From a bacterium (lineage in GTDB: Bacteria > Cyanobacteriota > Vampirovibrionia > Obscuribacterales > Obscuribacteraceae): 64,000 nucleotides of DNA. The stretch spans positions 186,001-250,000 of the forward strand of contig JAGOSY010000004.1 of assembly GCA_018062085.1 (NCBI GenBank). Direction: 5' to 3'. The position numbers and the translations under genes are program-made. The notes under the pieces are model-generated. The model saw only the letters and a program-made list of their open reading frames with translations, did no database searches and had not been told where the DNA came from. Below are positions 1 to 9,320 of the stretch, piece after piece. Positions within the stretch are counted from its first letter, which is position 1. Each line of letters opens with the position of its first letter.

Positions 1-395
1 CAGTTGAAGCTGCACTCCGTCAATCGGGTGGCAGCTTAGACAAGACCGAAGCTGATCGTGTTCTGGCCGACCTTAATCGCTTGAGTGCAAAAATTGATCG
101 CAGTGCTAGCAACCCATTGCAAGATCTGATCACACGCAAGAATGAACTACAGAAAAAGATTGATGAAAATAGCGCCAGCGGAAAATTGTCGTATCGCAGT
201 GTTCGCAATCTGCGCCGCGAGCTAGATAGAATCGGCTATTCGCTTGCAGCCTACAGCCCGACTGCCACTCTGCCAGCAGCTGATATCACTCGTCTAACTG
301 CTGACATGGATAGATTGAACACCCAAATCACCAGCGGACTGACATACGGTGGCGACTACCGCTCAGGCGGTCGTGGTGATTGGAATCAGCGCTAA
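1..395 (+). CDS. C-terminal part of an unknown helical protein (5' end outside window)
   Basis: The frame is open from the left edge (first full codon at base 3) to a TAA at 393-395, so this is the end of a longer gene; the in-frame TTG at 81 is unlikely to be the true start. The visible part is about 130 residues, rich in Leu, Arg, Asp and Ser with heptad-like spacing, suggesting helices or a coiled coil. It ends in a Gly/Arg-rich tail (GGDYRSGGRGDWNQR). I recognise no family. A strong hairpin follows, shared with the convergent citrate-synthase-like gene. Confidence 0.6.
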   Translation, partial: VEAALRQSGGSLDKTEADRVLADLNRLSAKIDRSASNPLQDLITRKNELQKKIDENSASGKLSYRSVRNLRRELDRIGYSLAAYSPTATLPAADITRLTADMDRLNTQITSGLTYGGDYRSGGRGDWNQR

Positions 396-441
396 AATTT
401 AGAACCAAATTCTAGAATTAGTCACGAGATAGAACAAAAGA

Positions 442-473
442 AGAAAGGGCCAAGATTAGTCTTGGCCCTTTCT
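442..473. terminator. Bidirectional hairpin terminator
   Basis: A 13-bp perfect stem (AGAAAGGGCCAAG with CTTGGCCCTTTCT) has a 6-base loop and A-rich/T-rich arms. It lies between two convergent genes, so it can end transcripts from both sides. Confidence 0.8.
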
Positions 474-1700
474 CTAGAGCTTGCCAATATATTTAGCACG
501 GGGTCTAATTATGGCACCATAAGTGCGCTGCTCAATAGCATGGGCTATCCAGCCAGCCGTGCGGCTAATAGCAAAAATGGTCGAACCAGACCCTGCAGGC
601 AGAGCCAATGCATACGAAATTGCTGCCAGGCCAACATCTAAATTAGGCTCTTCCGACAACTGCTCACGCACCGCTTCAACCAATTCTAAAAGACGCTGCA
701 AGTATTTATTCTTGGGGGCAATACTGCGGGCCACTTCAATCATCAGCCTGGCTCTGGGATCACCACCCTCATACAATTCAGTGCCAAAGCCAGGAATGCT
801 AGGATGATTGCGCAAATAGTCTTTGAGCCAAGCTTGGCTGCTCTTGTATTGCATACTATTAGTCACTATCTCTTCAGCCCGGCGACTAGCAGAACCGTGC
901 AGAGCACCACTGAAGGTGCCCAGGGCGCTAAGCAAACATGAATACAGAGAAGCGTCACACGAAGCTGCTACTCTGGCTGCCAATGCTGAAGCATTCAGTT
1001 CATGGTCGGCGCATAAGACCAAGCAGCAATTGATTGCTTTGGCTTGTTCCTGTGAAGCTTTGCCAGTAAGGCCAGCCAATAAAGTCTGGGCAACAGGAAA
1101 AGGCCCCTCAGTGATATATTTCTGATTTTCACTGATACCAGTGGCAATGGCCATGGTGACTATTAGACGCCTTGAGGTATCTAAAATTTCACTAGACAGA
1201 AGCTGCCGGCTAATTGGGTCTTGCAATTCAAGCCAAGCAACCAGCACCTTAAGCAAATCAAGAAAATTACCATCGCGTGAGCTAAGTGCCCTGAGCGGCC
1301 GAGGAATACTCAATGGTTTCGTTTGCCGCCAAGTGGACTCACTACTTACTTGTGTGTCCCACAATAATTCAGCAACCTTCCCAAAAGGGGTATTGGCTTG
1401 GGCCAGATCAATGGCCCGCTGTCCGCGATAGCGGTGGCCATCCTCGCGAATTTCAGTAATCGACGACTTGACGACAGGGCCTGTCCATACTGGTTCAGCG
1501 TCTTTGGAATTTTTAAAACCACGCGCCGACTGCCTCAGCTTGATCAAATCGCTCAACTTATACGAGCGTTCGCGAGCATTCTCTGAAGGCATACTGACAA
1601 TTAGCCCACGACTAGCATATGCGTATAAAGTTGCCGACTTTACTCCGAGAAATTCAGCGGCCTGAGCGCCAGTCAGTAATTTATCTTCTGGTTCAGCCAT
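474..1700 (-). CDS. Citrate-synthase-fold protein with N-terminal MerR-like HTH, catalytic His replaced
   Basis: The first ~55 residues (LLTGAQAAEFLGVKSATLYA and following) form a MerR/excisionase-type winged HTH. The rest matches citrate synthase, including ADHELNAS, SGALHGSA and the C-terminal SRTAGWIAHAIEQ and IIRPRAKYIG. At the second catalytic histidine the family usually reads GFGHxxYxxxDPRA, but here it is GFGTELYEGGDPRA, so His is replaced by Thr. The Asp-bearing motif survives as PNLDVGL. Normal condensation activity is therefore doubtful, and a regulatory or subunit role is possible. ATG at 1700 is chosen; a TTG at 1715 would overlap the upstream citrate synthase by 4 bases. Either way the two genes are tightly co-transcribed. 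Confidence 0.85.
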   Translation of the reverse strand: MAEPEDKLLTGAQAAEFLGVKSATLYAYASRGLIVSMPSENARERSYKLSDLIKLRQSARGFKNSKDAEPVWTGPVVKSSITEIREDGHRYRGQRAIDLAQANTPFGKVAELLWDTQVSSESTWRQTKPLSIPRPLRALSSRDGNFLDLLKVLVAWLELQDPISRQLLSSEILDTSRRLIVTMAIATGISENQKYITEGPFPVAQTLLAGLTGKASQEQAKAINCCLVLCADHELNASALAARVAASCDASLYSCLLSALGTFSGALHGSASRRAEEIVTNSMQYKSSQAWLKDYLRNHPSIPGFGTELYEGGDPRARLMIEVARSIAPKNKYLQRLLELVEAVREQLSEEPNLDVGLAAISYALALPAGSGSTIFAISRTAGWIAHAIEQRTYGAIIRPRAKYIGKL

Positions 1701-1711
1701 AACTTCAATTC

Positions 1712-2848
1712 TCAATTCGGACTATTCCCAGTGTACCGAGAAGCTGGTCGAATTAAGCGACCAAGAGCCCGTTGTTCGGCAATATGCGCCAACCATCCGC
1801 CTACTCTTCCAGCAGCAAACATTGAAGAGAATGACTGATGGGGAATCTTCAGAGTATCAAGCAGCACAGCTGTATAAAATTCGACATTGGCTTTGAGCGG
1901 CTTCTCTGGATGGCGCTCAGCCAAGATACGCTCAGCAGTGCGCTCGACAGACCGAGCCAAAAGCAGACGATCGCTACTGGCGCCGGCCTGCTCTTCAAGA
2001 AGACTAATAGCCTTTTCAAAGATTGCCGCGCGAGGATCGCGCACCTGATAGATACGGTGACCCATTCCCATAATGCGCTTGCCTTGATTCAATTCACCGA
2101 CCAACCACGCTTCAGCCTTATCAGGCGAGCCAATTTCATTGAGCATCTCTAAAACCGGTCCGGGGGCCCCACCATGAAGTGGCCCTTTGAGAGCACCAAT
2201 GGCTGAAACAACACAGCTGACATTGTCAGATTCAGTCGAGGCCACCACCCGAGCAGTGAAGGTCGAGGCGTTCATGCCGTGGTCTGAAACAGTAGTGAGG
2301 TAAGTATCGAGTGCAGCAATTTCATTAGCAGTCGGCAGTTTATCAGTAAGCATTCGCAGCAAATCGCCAGCCTGACTCAAATTGGCATCTGGCGCTAGGG
2401 GCTCTAGGCCCTTCTGCACCCGTGACCAAGTGGCAGCGAAGTAGCCAACGGCCGCTGCAATCTTTATATAGGCAGCAATTGTTTTCTCGGTTCCGCCACT
2501 GAGCAAACTCGTTGTCGTGCGCAGCACTTCCATTGGTTCGCTTCTTTTAAATAGATGGGGATTTTCTTTGGCTAAGGCAAATGCTTCCAAGCGGCCCTGG
2601 TAAAAAGCTTGTTTCATTTCAGGTAGTGTCAATGACTCGGGAATTAGCCCCTGCCATAGCAAGCTGCAGGTCTCTTCAAAGGTAGAAGTGAAACCAAGGG
2701 TTTCAGTATCAACACCTTTAATGATAAGGCGCCCCAATTTACCATCTACTTCTGAAACCACTGTTTCAGCAACAACAACGCCATCTAGTCCACTGTTTAC
2801 TTTTTCCACTTTGGGCCTATCTAGGGTAGAAAGGGACACTTCAGCCAC
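1712..2848 (-). CDS. gltA: Citrate synthase (or 2-methylcitrate synthase)
   Basis: This enzyme condenses oxaloacetate with acetyl-CoA (or propionyl-CoA in the methylcitrate branch) in the cytoplasm, feeding the TCA and glyoxylate cycles. The 378 residues are full length for the bacterial type. The first catalytic His lies in GPLHGGAPG and the second in GMGHRIYQVRDPRA (His264). The C-terminal FAAGRVGGWLAHIAEQ and LIRPASRYTG blocks are intact. The usual catalytic Asp motif NVDFY reads NVEFY (Glu323), a conservative change seen as a variant in some branches as far as I recall. The GTG start has a good ribosome site (AAAGAGG, 6 bases upstream). It is divergent from aceB, so joint control with the glyoxylate shunt is likely. 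Confidence 0.93.
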   Translation of the reverse strand: MAEVSLSTLDRPKVEKVNSGLDGVVVAETVVSEVDGKLGRLIIKGVDTETLGFTSTFEETCSLLWQGLIPESLTLPEMKQAFYQGRLEAFALAKENPHLFKRSEPMEVLRTTTSLLSGGTEKTIAAYIKIAAAVGYFAATWSRVQKGLEPLAPDANLSQAGDLLRMLTDKLPTANEIAALDTYLTTVSDHGMNASTFTARVVASTESDNVSCVVSAIGALKGPLHGGAPGPVLEMLNEIGSPDKAEAWLVGELNQGKRIMGMGHRIYQVRDPRAAIFEKAISLLEEQAGASSDRLLLARSVERTAERILAERHPEKPLKANVEFYTAVLLDTLKIPHQSFSSMFAAGRVGGWLAHIAEQRALGRLIRPASRYTGNSPN

Positions 2849-2873
2849 GCGAAACCTCTTTAGGTTAATGATG

Positions 2874-2988
2874 TATTGAACACGTATTCAATATATCAAC
2901 ACAACCGACTGAATGATCTATTTTGCACACAAAAGCCGAGATTAATATATTGATGTCTTGATTTTATTCAATCAATATATCAATATAT
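2874..2988. promoter_or_regulatory. Repeated operator-like 12-mers between gltA and aceB
   Basis: The divergent intergenic region holds TCAATATATCAA at 2888-2899 and again at 2972-2983, with a third copy on the other strand at 2942-2953 (one mismatch). A further half copy overlaps at 2980-2988. There is also an inverted repeat TATTGAA/TTCAATA at 2874-2893 with a 6-base gap, and TTTTG-caca-CAAAA at 2921-2934. Such clustering suggests binding sites for a regulator controlling both directions. The HTH citrate-synthase paralogue is a candidate by proximity only. Confidence 0.6.
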
Positions 2989-3086
2989 AGTCATCAGGCA
3001 ATCATTCTAGGCTAGACAGCGGAAACCCTCTGAAAGCAACACAGTCTCGCCCCGTGCCCTCAAGACAAATGCTAGGTAGAAAAACA

Positions 3087-4712
3087 ATGGCCAATCAATG
3101 CAGCAGTGATAACAGCTCAATTACTAAGCAAAAGCAGCACCCAGACAATGAAATGAGCACAGAGCAACAGATTGACAGCGAGCGCATTCTCACAGATCGG
3201 GCCAAAGACTTCCTGCAAGCCCTACACCACGCCTTCAACCCCACCATCAAAAAACTGCTAGAAGCACGCAGCGAGCGTCAGCTTGAAATAAGCAATGGGG
3301 CCATGCCTGACTTCCTGCCCAAGACCGCCAATGTCCGAAGTGGCGACTGGCAAGTGGCAGCGTCTCCTGCAGACCTAAGCGACCGGCGCGTTGAAATCAC
3401 AGGCCCCGTTGAGCGCAAGATGATGATCAACGCCTTAAACTCAGGCGCCAAAGTATTCATGGCCGATTTCGAAGACTCACTAGCCCCAACTTGGCAAAAC
3501 ATTATTGATGGACAAATCAATTGTCTAGATGCAGTGAGAGGAACGCTCTCTTTCACCAGCCCCGAAGGCAAAGCCTACTCACTAAAAGAGCAAAGCGAAC
3601 TAGCTACACTTGTGATTAGACCACGGGGATGGCACCTTATAGAAAAGCACTTTCTCGTAGATGGTGAGCCAATCTCAGCCAGTCTGTTTGACTTCGGCCT
3701 GTACTTTTATCACAATCATTCTGAGCTTGTGGAGCGCGGCACAGCCCCCTACTTCTACCTACCAAAACTAGAAAGTCACCTCGAAGCAAGGCTGTGGAAC
3801 CAAGTCTTCCACTTCGCCCAAGATCGCCTCAGTGTGCCCAGAGGCACAATCAAAGCCACTGTTTTAATCGAAACTATCTTGGCTGCCTTTGAAATGGAAG
3901 AAATTCTCTATGAGTTAAGAGAACACATAGTCGCCCTCAACGCTGGTCGCTGGGATTACATCTTCAGCATGATCAAAAAATTCAGCGATAGAGACGAAAT
4001 AACGGCTCTACCTGACCGCGCCCAAGTGACTATGGCTGTACCTTTTATGAGTGCCTACGCCAAACTACTAGTGGCCACCTGCCACAAGCGAGGCGCCCAT
4101 GCCATTGGTGGCATGGCAGCATTTATACCGAGTCGCAAAGAGGAAAAGATCAATGAAATCGCCTTTGCAAAAGTGCGCGAAGACAAAAATCGCGAAGCAT
4201 CTTTAGGCTTTGACGGCACTTGGGTAGCTCACCCAGATCTAGTGGCTGTGGCCAAAGTCGTCTTTGACGAGACTCTAGGCACCAACCCTGACCAAAAAGA
4301 CATTCTCCATCCAGACCTCGCTGTAACAGCCTCAGATCTGCTCAATACAAGTATTGAAGGCGGAAAAATAACACGAGCTGGTGTAGCAGCAAACATAGAC
4401 GTAGCCTTGCAATACATTGAATCTTGGTTAAGTGGGGTGGGCGCAGCAGCTATCCACAACTTAATGGAAGACGCTGCCACTGCCGAAATTTCTCGGGCCC
4501 AAATCTGGCAATACATTCATCGTGGCGCCAAAACCGATGAAGGTGAAACCATCACCGTCGAGCTATACAAAGAGCTGCGCGATGCTGCCCTGCAACAGCT
4601 AACAAAAGTTGACGGCAGGCGCTTTGTTGATGCCGCCGAAATTCTAGACCAAATTATTTTGACCGAGCACTTTGTCGAGTTCTTGACCATACCCGCCTAT
4701 AACTACATTTAA
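3087..4712 (+). CDS. aceB: Malate synthase A
   Basis: It makes malate from glyoxylate and acetyl-CoA, the second step of the glyoxylate shunt. The sequence follows the E. coli-type malate synthase A closely: [58 protein letters not shown] and the late GLMED-like stretch [13 protein letters not shown] carrying the catalytic Asp. Length (542 residues from this start) fits the family. ATG at 3087 is preferred because of an AGG ten bases upstream; GTG at 3054 and ATG at 3069 or 3153 are alternatives. It is followed within 43 bases by isocitrate lyase. Confidence 0.96.
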   Translation: MANQCSSDNSSITKQKQHPDNEMSTEQQIDSERILTDRAKDFLQALHHAFNPTIKKLLEARSERQLEISNGAMPDFLPKTANVRSGDWQVAASPADLSDRRVEITGPVERKMMINALNSGAKVFMADFEDSLAPTWQNIIDGQINCLDAVRGTLSFTSPEGKAYSLKEQSELATLVIRPRGWHLIEKHFLVDGEPISASLFDFGLYFYHNHSELVERGTAPYFYLPKLESHLEARLWNQVFHFAQDRLSVPRGTIKATVLIETILAAFEMEEILYELREHIVALNAGRWDYIFSMIKKFSDRDEITALPDRAQVTMAVPFMSAYAKLLVATCHKRGAHAIGGMAAFIPSRKEEKINEIAFAKVREDKNREASLGFDGTWVAHPDLVAVAKVVFDETLGTNPDQKDILHPDLAVTASDLLNTSIEGGKITRAGVAANIDVALQYIESWLSGVGAAAIHNLMEDAATAEISRAQIWQYIHRGAKTDEGETITVELYKELRDAALQQLTKVDGRRFVDAAEILDQIILTEHFVEFLTIPAYNYI

Positions 4713-4754
4713 ATTTCACATCTAAATCACACATCTAATTTGAGGTTCAGCCAT

Positions 4755-6158
4755 ATGCAATCTACTTCTCGCCCTACTTCTCGCGTCAAACAAAGCTTTG
4801 CCCAACAGACCGAAGAACTAAATCAATCATGGGCCAAAGACGCAAGATGGCGTGGCATCAAAAGAGACTACACTGCTGCTGAAGTAGTACGTCTGAGAAC
4901 CTCAATCAAAGTAGAACATACTCTTGCCAAAGTAGGCGCTGAACGCTTCTGGCAAACACTGAACAGCGAAGCCTACACCGTCGCTCTTGGCGCCATGAAC
5001 GGCTCACAAGCAGTACAAATGGTACGCGCCGGTCTCAAGTCAATTTATCTCAGTGGCTGGCAAGTAGCTGCCGATGCCAATTCTTCCAAGCAAACCTATC
5101 CGGATCAAAGTCTCTATCCGTCAAATAGCGCACCTGAACTAGTGAAGCGCTTGAACAATGCTCTTATGCGGGCTGACCAAATTGATGTTAGCGAAGGAAA
5201 GAACGAAATCGACTGGTATGTACCAATCATGGCCGATGCCGAAGCCGGCTTTGGCGGACCAGTGCACGCCTTCGAACTAATGAAAAGCATGATCGAAGCT
5301 GGCGCCAGCGGCGTTCACTTTGAAGATCAATTGGCTTCTGAGAAAAAATGCGGCCACCTAGGCGGCAAAGTTTTGGTACCAACAGCACAGTTCATCCGCA
5401 CACTAACAGCAGCCCGCCTAGCTTCTGATGTACTCGATGTGCCAACAATTATTGTTGCTCGCACCGATGCCCTCGGCGCTACTCTGATGACTTCAGATAT
5501 TGACCCAGCTGATCGTCGCTTTATCAAAGGCGAACGCACCGTAGAAGGTTACTTTGAAGTAGAAGACGGCATCGAGCCAGTAATCGCTCGTGGCCTAGCT
5601 TATGCACCATACGCAGATGTGCTTTGGTATGAAACCTCCAAACCAGATCTAGAAGAAGCTAAGCAATTTGCTGAAGCCATTCACGCACAATTCCCCGGTA
5701 AGCTTCTGGCCTATAACTGCTCACCATCGTTCAACTGGAAGAATCATCTCGATGACAAAACTATTGCTTCATTCAACGAACAGTTGGGTGCTCTTGGTTA
5801 TGTCTTCCAATTCATCACACTAGCTGGCTGGCATGCCACCAACATGAGTGCCTTCAAACTGGCTCACGCCTTTGCTCGCAAAGGCATGTCTGCCTACGTA
5901 GAACTGCAAGAGCAAGAATTTGCCAGCGAAGATCTGGGCTACACAGCTGTCAGACACCAACGCGAAGTTGGCACTGGCTACTTTGACCAAGTGCTGATGG
6001 CAGTATCTGGTGGCAAAGCTTCAACTGGTGCTCTTAAAGGCTCAACTGAAGAAGAGCAGTTTCAAGTGGCTGGTTCTGTGGGGGGAACTTCAGCAAAAGA
6101 CGTGGTGCAGGTGAGCGAAATAGTAGAAGTTAGTGAACTAGTGCCTGCGCTGGTTTAA
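4755..6158 (+). CDS. aceA: Isocitrate lyase
   Basis: It cleaves isocitrate to succinate and glyoxylate, the first glyoxylate-shunt step, allowing growth on acetate or fatty acids. The signature loop [14 protein letters not shown] with the catalytic Cys is intact, as are [15 protein letters not shown] (metal-binding Asp) and [11 protein letters not shown]. Length (467 residues) is normal for the bacterial type. ATG at 4755 sits 9 bases after a TTGAGG ribosome site; a TTG at 4740 overlaps that site and is less likely. It forms an operon with aceB and ends at a hairpin terminator. Confidence 0.96.
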   Translation: MQSTSRPTSRVKQSFAQQTEELNQSWAKDARWRGIKRDYTAAEVVRLRTSIKVEHTLAKVGAERFWQTLNSEAYTVALGAMNGSQAVQMVRAGLKSIYLSGWQVAADANSSKQTYPDQSLYPSNSAPELVKRLNNALMRADQIDVSEGKNEIDWYVPIMADAEAGFGGPVHAFELMKSMIEAGASGVHFEDQLASEKKCGHLGGKVLVPTAQFIRTLTAARLASDVLDVPTIIVARTDALGATLMTSDIDPADRRFIKGERTVEGYFEVEDGIEPVIARGLAYAPYADVLWYETSKPDLEEAKQFAEAIHAQFPGKLLAYNCSPSFNWKNHLDDKTIASFNEQLGALGYVFQFITLAGWHATNMSAFKLAHAFARKGMSAYVELQEQEFASEDLGYTAVRHQREVGTGYFDQVLMAVSGGKASTGALKGSTEEEQFQVAGSVGGTSAKDVVQVSEIVEVSELVPALV

Positions 6159-6185
6159 CATTTAGATTTCCCTCGGTCGATTCGG

Positions 6186-6230
6186 AAGAAAGCTCAGTTC
6201 AGGCAATCGCCAGGGCTGGGCTTTCTTTTA
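6186..6230 (+). terminator. Rho-independent terminator of aceBA
   Basis: AAGAAAGCTCAG (6186-6197) pairs imperfectly with CTGGGCTTTCTT (6216-6227) and is followed by TTA. It begins 27 bases after the isocitrate lyase stop codon. Confidence 0.7.
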
Positions 6231-6663
6231 CTATTTCGAGTAACCGGAGAATCCTTCAGGTCTTTGCCGGTGGTAGAATGAACTGATCCAACGGAAAACT
6301 TCTTGGAGCTGTTCTGGCGCTAGGCAACCGCTAGAGGCAATAACTGCAAGCGGATTTAGATCGAAAACGAATCCAAGAGTTTCTGCACTCTCCCCTCGGC
6401 CACAACTCAACCGCCCTCGCAAAGATAAAAGTCTACGCTTGGGGGAAAGTCGTTTCTGATGCAAACTGACTCGCAGCTTGCTAAAAATTTTTCTTACCGA
6501 GCTTGGCTGAAAACCGGAACAGCTAGGGAGCTGACCCAGCCGCCTCTCAAGCATATTCGACCGCTTCTAGATGTCAAAACTAGTGTCTTACCACTTGACC
6601 GTGATATCCTAAAGGCGCCCTTTAGGGCATTAATGTAGCCCCTTCGAACACGCATAAAACACC
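6231..6663. other. Gene-free spacer before the McrB-like module
   Basis: I see no convincing gene. Two minus-strand open frames exist (6231-6554 and 6494-6709), but they are Arg/Ser/Leu-rich, lack ribosome sites and resemble no family. The only structure is the palindrome at 6608-6626. Confidence 0.5.
6608..6626. promoter_or_regulatory. 8-bp palindrome upstream of the McrB-like gene
   Basis: CCTAAAGG and CCTTTAGG flank a 3-base centre (CGC), ending 37 bases before the start codon of the AAA gene. It could be an operator or an mRNA hairpin controlling the defence module; nothing identifies the regulator. Confidence 0.4.
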
Positions 6664-7605
6664 ATGGACTCCTACATAGAACCCGATTTCGAGTCGATTC
6701 GCCAAGCAATCGACGCCTCCGGCGCAGTTTATAGCTCCGACCTCTTGCGGCGTTATCATCTTTCCTTGAAAACCCGAAGATTTGTCATTCTGTGCGGCGG
6801 GAGCGGTAGCGGTAAGACCCTACTCACACGCATGTACTCCAACGCTGTAGATGCCCAGTACCGCCTTGTGGCCGTTGCCCCGAACTGGACGACCAACGAA
6901 GATCTATTGGGATACTACAATCCCCTGAGCAAACAGTACTACGATACTGACTTCAGCCTTTTCCTCCGGCAAGCGGCCAGGGCTTACGAGTCGGCCATAA
7001 ACGTAGGAAAAGAGCCCCAGCCTTTCCACCTCGTGCTCGATGAAATGAATTTGGCCCGCGTTGAGTACTACTTTGCCAAATTTTTGTCTGGCATGGAAGT
7101 TCTCACTAGTTTTGGCAAGGCTCAGGTGACTATGTTCGGAGCTGACATAGTCGACTTGACTCCCAACTTATTCTTTATCGGAACTGTCAACGTTGATGAA
7201 ACCACACAAGGTTTTGCCGATAAAATTTATGACCGTGCTCAAGTAATTGAAGTGACGCACCATCGAGACGAAATTGCCTCGCGCATTGAACGGCCAGAGC
7301 TGCGTCAGGTACTGATGGCTATTTGGGATGCCGTGGCTGAAGTCTCGCCTTTTTCAATCAGAATAATTGATGAAATTAATCGATACGTTGATGAAGCTGT
7401 GCGCATAGGCATGAACTGGGAAGAAGCAGTTGACGATCAGATAATTCAAAAGATACTGCCACGCATCAAAGGCACTGATATCAGACTTGGTGTCATGCTG
7501 CAGAGAATGAATGATGTAACCGCAAACCGCTTCCCGCGGAGCCATAGTAAGATTCAGCAGCTAAATTATGGTTACCAGACTTATGGAATCGTCTCCTTCT
7601 TCTAG
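6664..7605 (+). CDS. McrB-like AAA+ NTPase
   Basis: This is a motor NTPase of the McrB clade, expected to work with the next gene as a DNA translocation/cleavage complex. Walker A is GGSGSGKT (about residues 45-52), Walker B is FHLVLDEMNLA (121-131), and sensor 1 is FIGTVNVDETTQGFADKIYDRA. The NVDETT form is typical of McrB relatives paired with DUF2357 proteins. At 313 residues it has only ~35 residues before the AAA core, so it lacks the N-terminal modified-base recognition domain of classical McrB. Its last 38 bases overlap the start of the nuclease-like gene, implying coupled translation. Confidence 0.85.
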   Translation: MDSYIEPDFESIRQAIDASGAVYSSDLLRRYHLSLKTRRFVILCGGSGSGKTLLTRMYSNAVDAQYRLVAVAPNWTTNEDLLGYYNPLSKQYYDTDFSLFLRQAARAYESAINVGKEPQPFHLVLDEMNLARVEYYFAKFLSGMEVLTSFGKAQVTMFGADIVDLTPNLFFIGTVNVDETTQGFADKIYDRAQVIEVTHHRDEIASRIERPELRQVLMAIWDAVAEVSPFSIRIIDEINRYVDEAVRIGMNWEEAVDDQIIQKILPRIKGTDIRLGVMLQRMNDVTANRFPRSHSKIQQLNYGYQTYGIVSFF

Positions 7606-9223
7606 GATCAGTTTCTTTAATGAAACTGGAGCAATCATCCACGGCCCCGTCGAAGGGCATAAGTGTGGTATTGCCCTGGCTATTCCTAAAGAACTCTGGC
7701 CGCAGATCACGTTAAAGTTAGATACAGCAACGCTGCCTTTGCAATTTGATCAAGCGACAAGCAGCGCCTATGCAGAATGGCCAGCATCTGCCCCCGGCTA
7801 CTACGAACTTACCCTTGCCTGCGGCGACATCCATGAGCGCCTTACTATTAAGGTGTTGCCCCAGTACTTCAGAGAGAGTGATTTACTTGCCATCGTTCAA
7901 GATTTAGAAGATCGAATGCCAAAGTTAGTCTCAACGCAATTGCAAGAATGCGGTGGACTAGTGGGCGAGAATCTGGTGCAAGATCAAGAACCAACCATCG
8001 AGCAAGAGTTTGTCAGATTACGTCGTGCTGTTGCGGGCACCAAAGAGAAGTTAGGAGTTTTACAGCTTCTGCCCATGATTCAACGCGATTGCTACCAAGT
8101 GTTGGTGCCGCGGCACGAGCTGCGTAAGGCAAATCAAGCGAGAAAACCAGACATTTCAAAATTGCCCATGGCTATCGCCATGCCAGGGAATATTTTTCCC
8201 AGCGGTGCGCTCAAACAAATGTATGACATGACCGTTGAACGCTCTTTCGAAACACACGAAAATCGACTGGTGAAAGCTTATGTTCAGGCATTGCAAAGTC
8301 AAATGTCTAGGCTGCAAGCCAGACTAGAAGCCGAAGCAACTGCGCCGGCTATAGCACGTGAGTTAGAGACCTTACTTAGCGAGTATCGTCTGGCCTGCAC
8401 ACGAGCATCATTTTTGAGAGAAGTGAGACAGCCTTTTGTCTCGGCCGGGCGTGTCACTATGGTGCTTTTAAAGAACCCTGCCTACCGCGCGATTTTAGAG
8501 GGTTACCTAGCCCTCTTCAAACAGTCGCCGATAAGACTTGAAGAACCAGCCCTGGCTGCGCCGCTGAGCAACTTCACCCGTCTCTATCAGCGCTGGGCAA
8601 ATCTCATTGTTGTTAGCGTCTTGCTGCAAGTCTGTGCCGAATTAGACTATAAATGCGTCGGTCACTCATGGATCACGAGAGATAATTCGGGACTTGTTAT
8701 TCCAGTTATGAAAGAAGGAGAGGCAGGAATTAGATTATCTTGCCCAACCACAGGAAGGATAGTCTGCGTTGTACCATGGAGAACAAACAGCGGCAGAGCC
8801 ACCCCAGCAGGTGGCGGCCCAGACCTGCCCCCTGCCCTAGCCATCGCCATTTACACGCCAGAGAGAACTCCTGTGGTGCTACTGTACGATGCTAAATATC
8901 AGGTCGCTGAAGAAGGCACCAGCAAACCTGTGGCAAAAAAAGCAAATTCAAAAACAAATACGAAACTAAAAGCTATCAAGAAAGATGCCCCTGTCATAAT
9001 TAGCGGTATCGCACCGATGCAAGAAGATATCGACGAACTTCTCCACGGCATGGAGCGGAGCCAAACACCCGATGGTGGCAGAGAGATTCAATATGCAGCA
9101 ATTTTGTACCCTGGTCAGAGAAAACAGATTACGGCTGAGCTTGAAGCACTATCGGCGCGCCCGTCAGATAGAGAAGCCTTAGAACAAAGCATTTACGATG
9201 TGCTCAGGCTCTACTTGGCATAA
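7568..9223 (+). CDS. DUF2357 / McrC-like protein with PD-(D/E)XK nuclease-like C-terminus
   Basis: The 551-residue protein has an N-terminal beta-rich region, a central helical DUF2357-like part (RSFETHENRLVKAYVQAL and following) and a C-terminal nuclease-like region. There VVLLYDAKYQ supplies the D-x-K pair (about D441, K443), followed after a Lys-rich insert by MQEDIDELLHGMERSQ and IQYAAILYPG, typical of restriction endonuclease-fold partners of McrB. I infer it is the cleaving subunit, with target recognition perhaps in its N-terminal part. ATG at 7568 overlaps the AAA gene by 38 bases; ATG at 7583 is an alternative. The first acidic residue of the motif is not clear to me. Confidence 0.8.
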   Translation: MVTRLMESSPSSRISFFNETGAIIHGPVEGHKCGIALAIPKELWPQITLKLDTATLPLQFDQATSSAYAEWPASAPGYYELTLACGDIHERLTIKVLPQYFRESDLLAIVQDLEDRMPKLVSTQLQECGGLVGENLVQDQEPTIEQEFVRLRRAVAGTKEKLGVLQLLPMIQRDCYQVLVPRHELRKANQARKPDISKLPMAIAMPGNIFPSGALKQMYDMTVERSFETHENRLVKAYVQALQSQMSRLQARLEAEATAPAIARELETLLSEYRLACTRASFLREVRQPFVSAGRVTMVLLKNPAYRAILEGYLALFKQSPIRLEEPALAAPLSNFTRLYQRWANLIVVSVLLQVCAELDYKCVGHSWITRDNSGLVIPVMKEGEAGIRLSCPTTGRIVCVVPWRTNSGRATPAGGGPDLPPALAIAIYTPERTPVVLLYDAKYQVAEEGTSKPVAKKANSKTNTKLKAIKKDAPVIISGIAPMQEDIDELLHGMERSQTPDGGREIQYAAILYPGQRKQITAELEALSARPSDREALEQSIYDVLRLYLA

Positions 9224-9320
9224 TTTACGGTTTGCCAAACGGATGAAATCTCACTCAACCGAACCGCACTAGCGCTCTAGGTATCAAGATATATAGACAT
9301 CGATATTCAGAGGGGGCAAA

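Noticed and set aside
6231..6709. Two minus-strand frames as genes
   Set aside because: Biased composition, no ribosome site, no family resemblance, and the second overlaps the start of the McrB-like gene.
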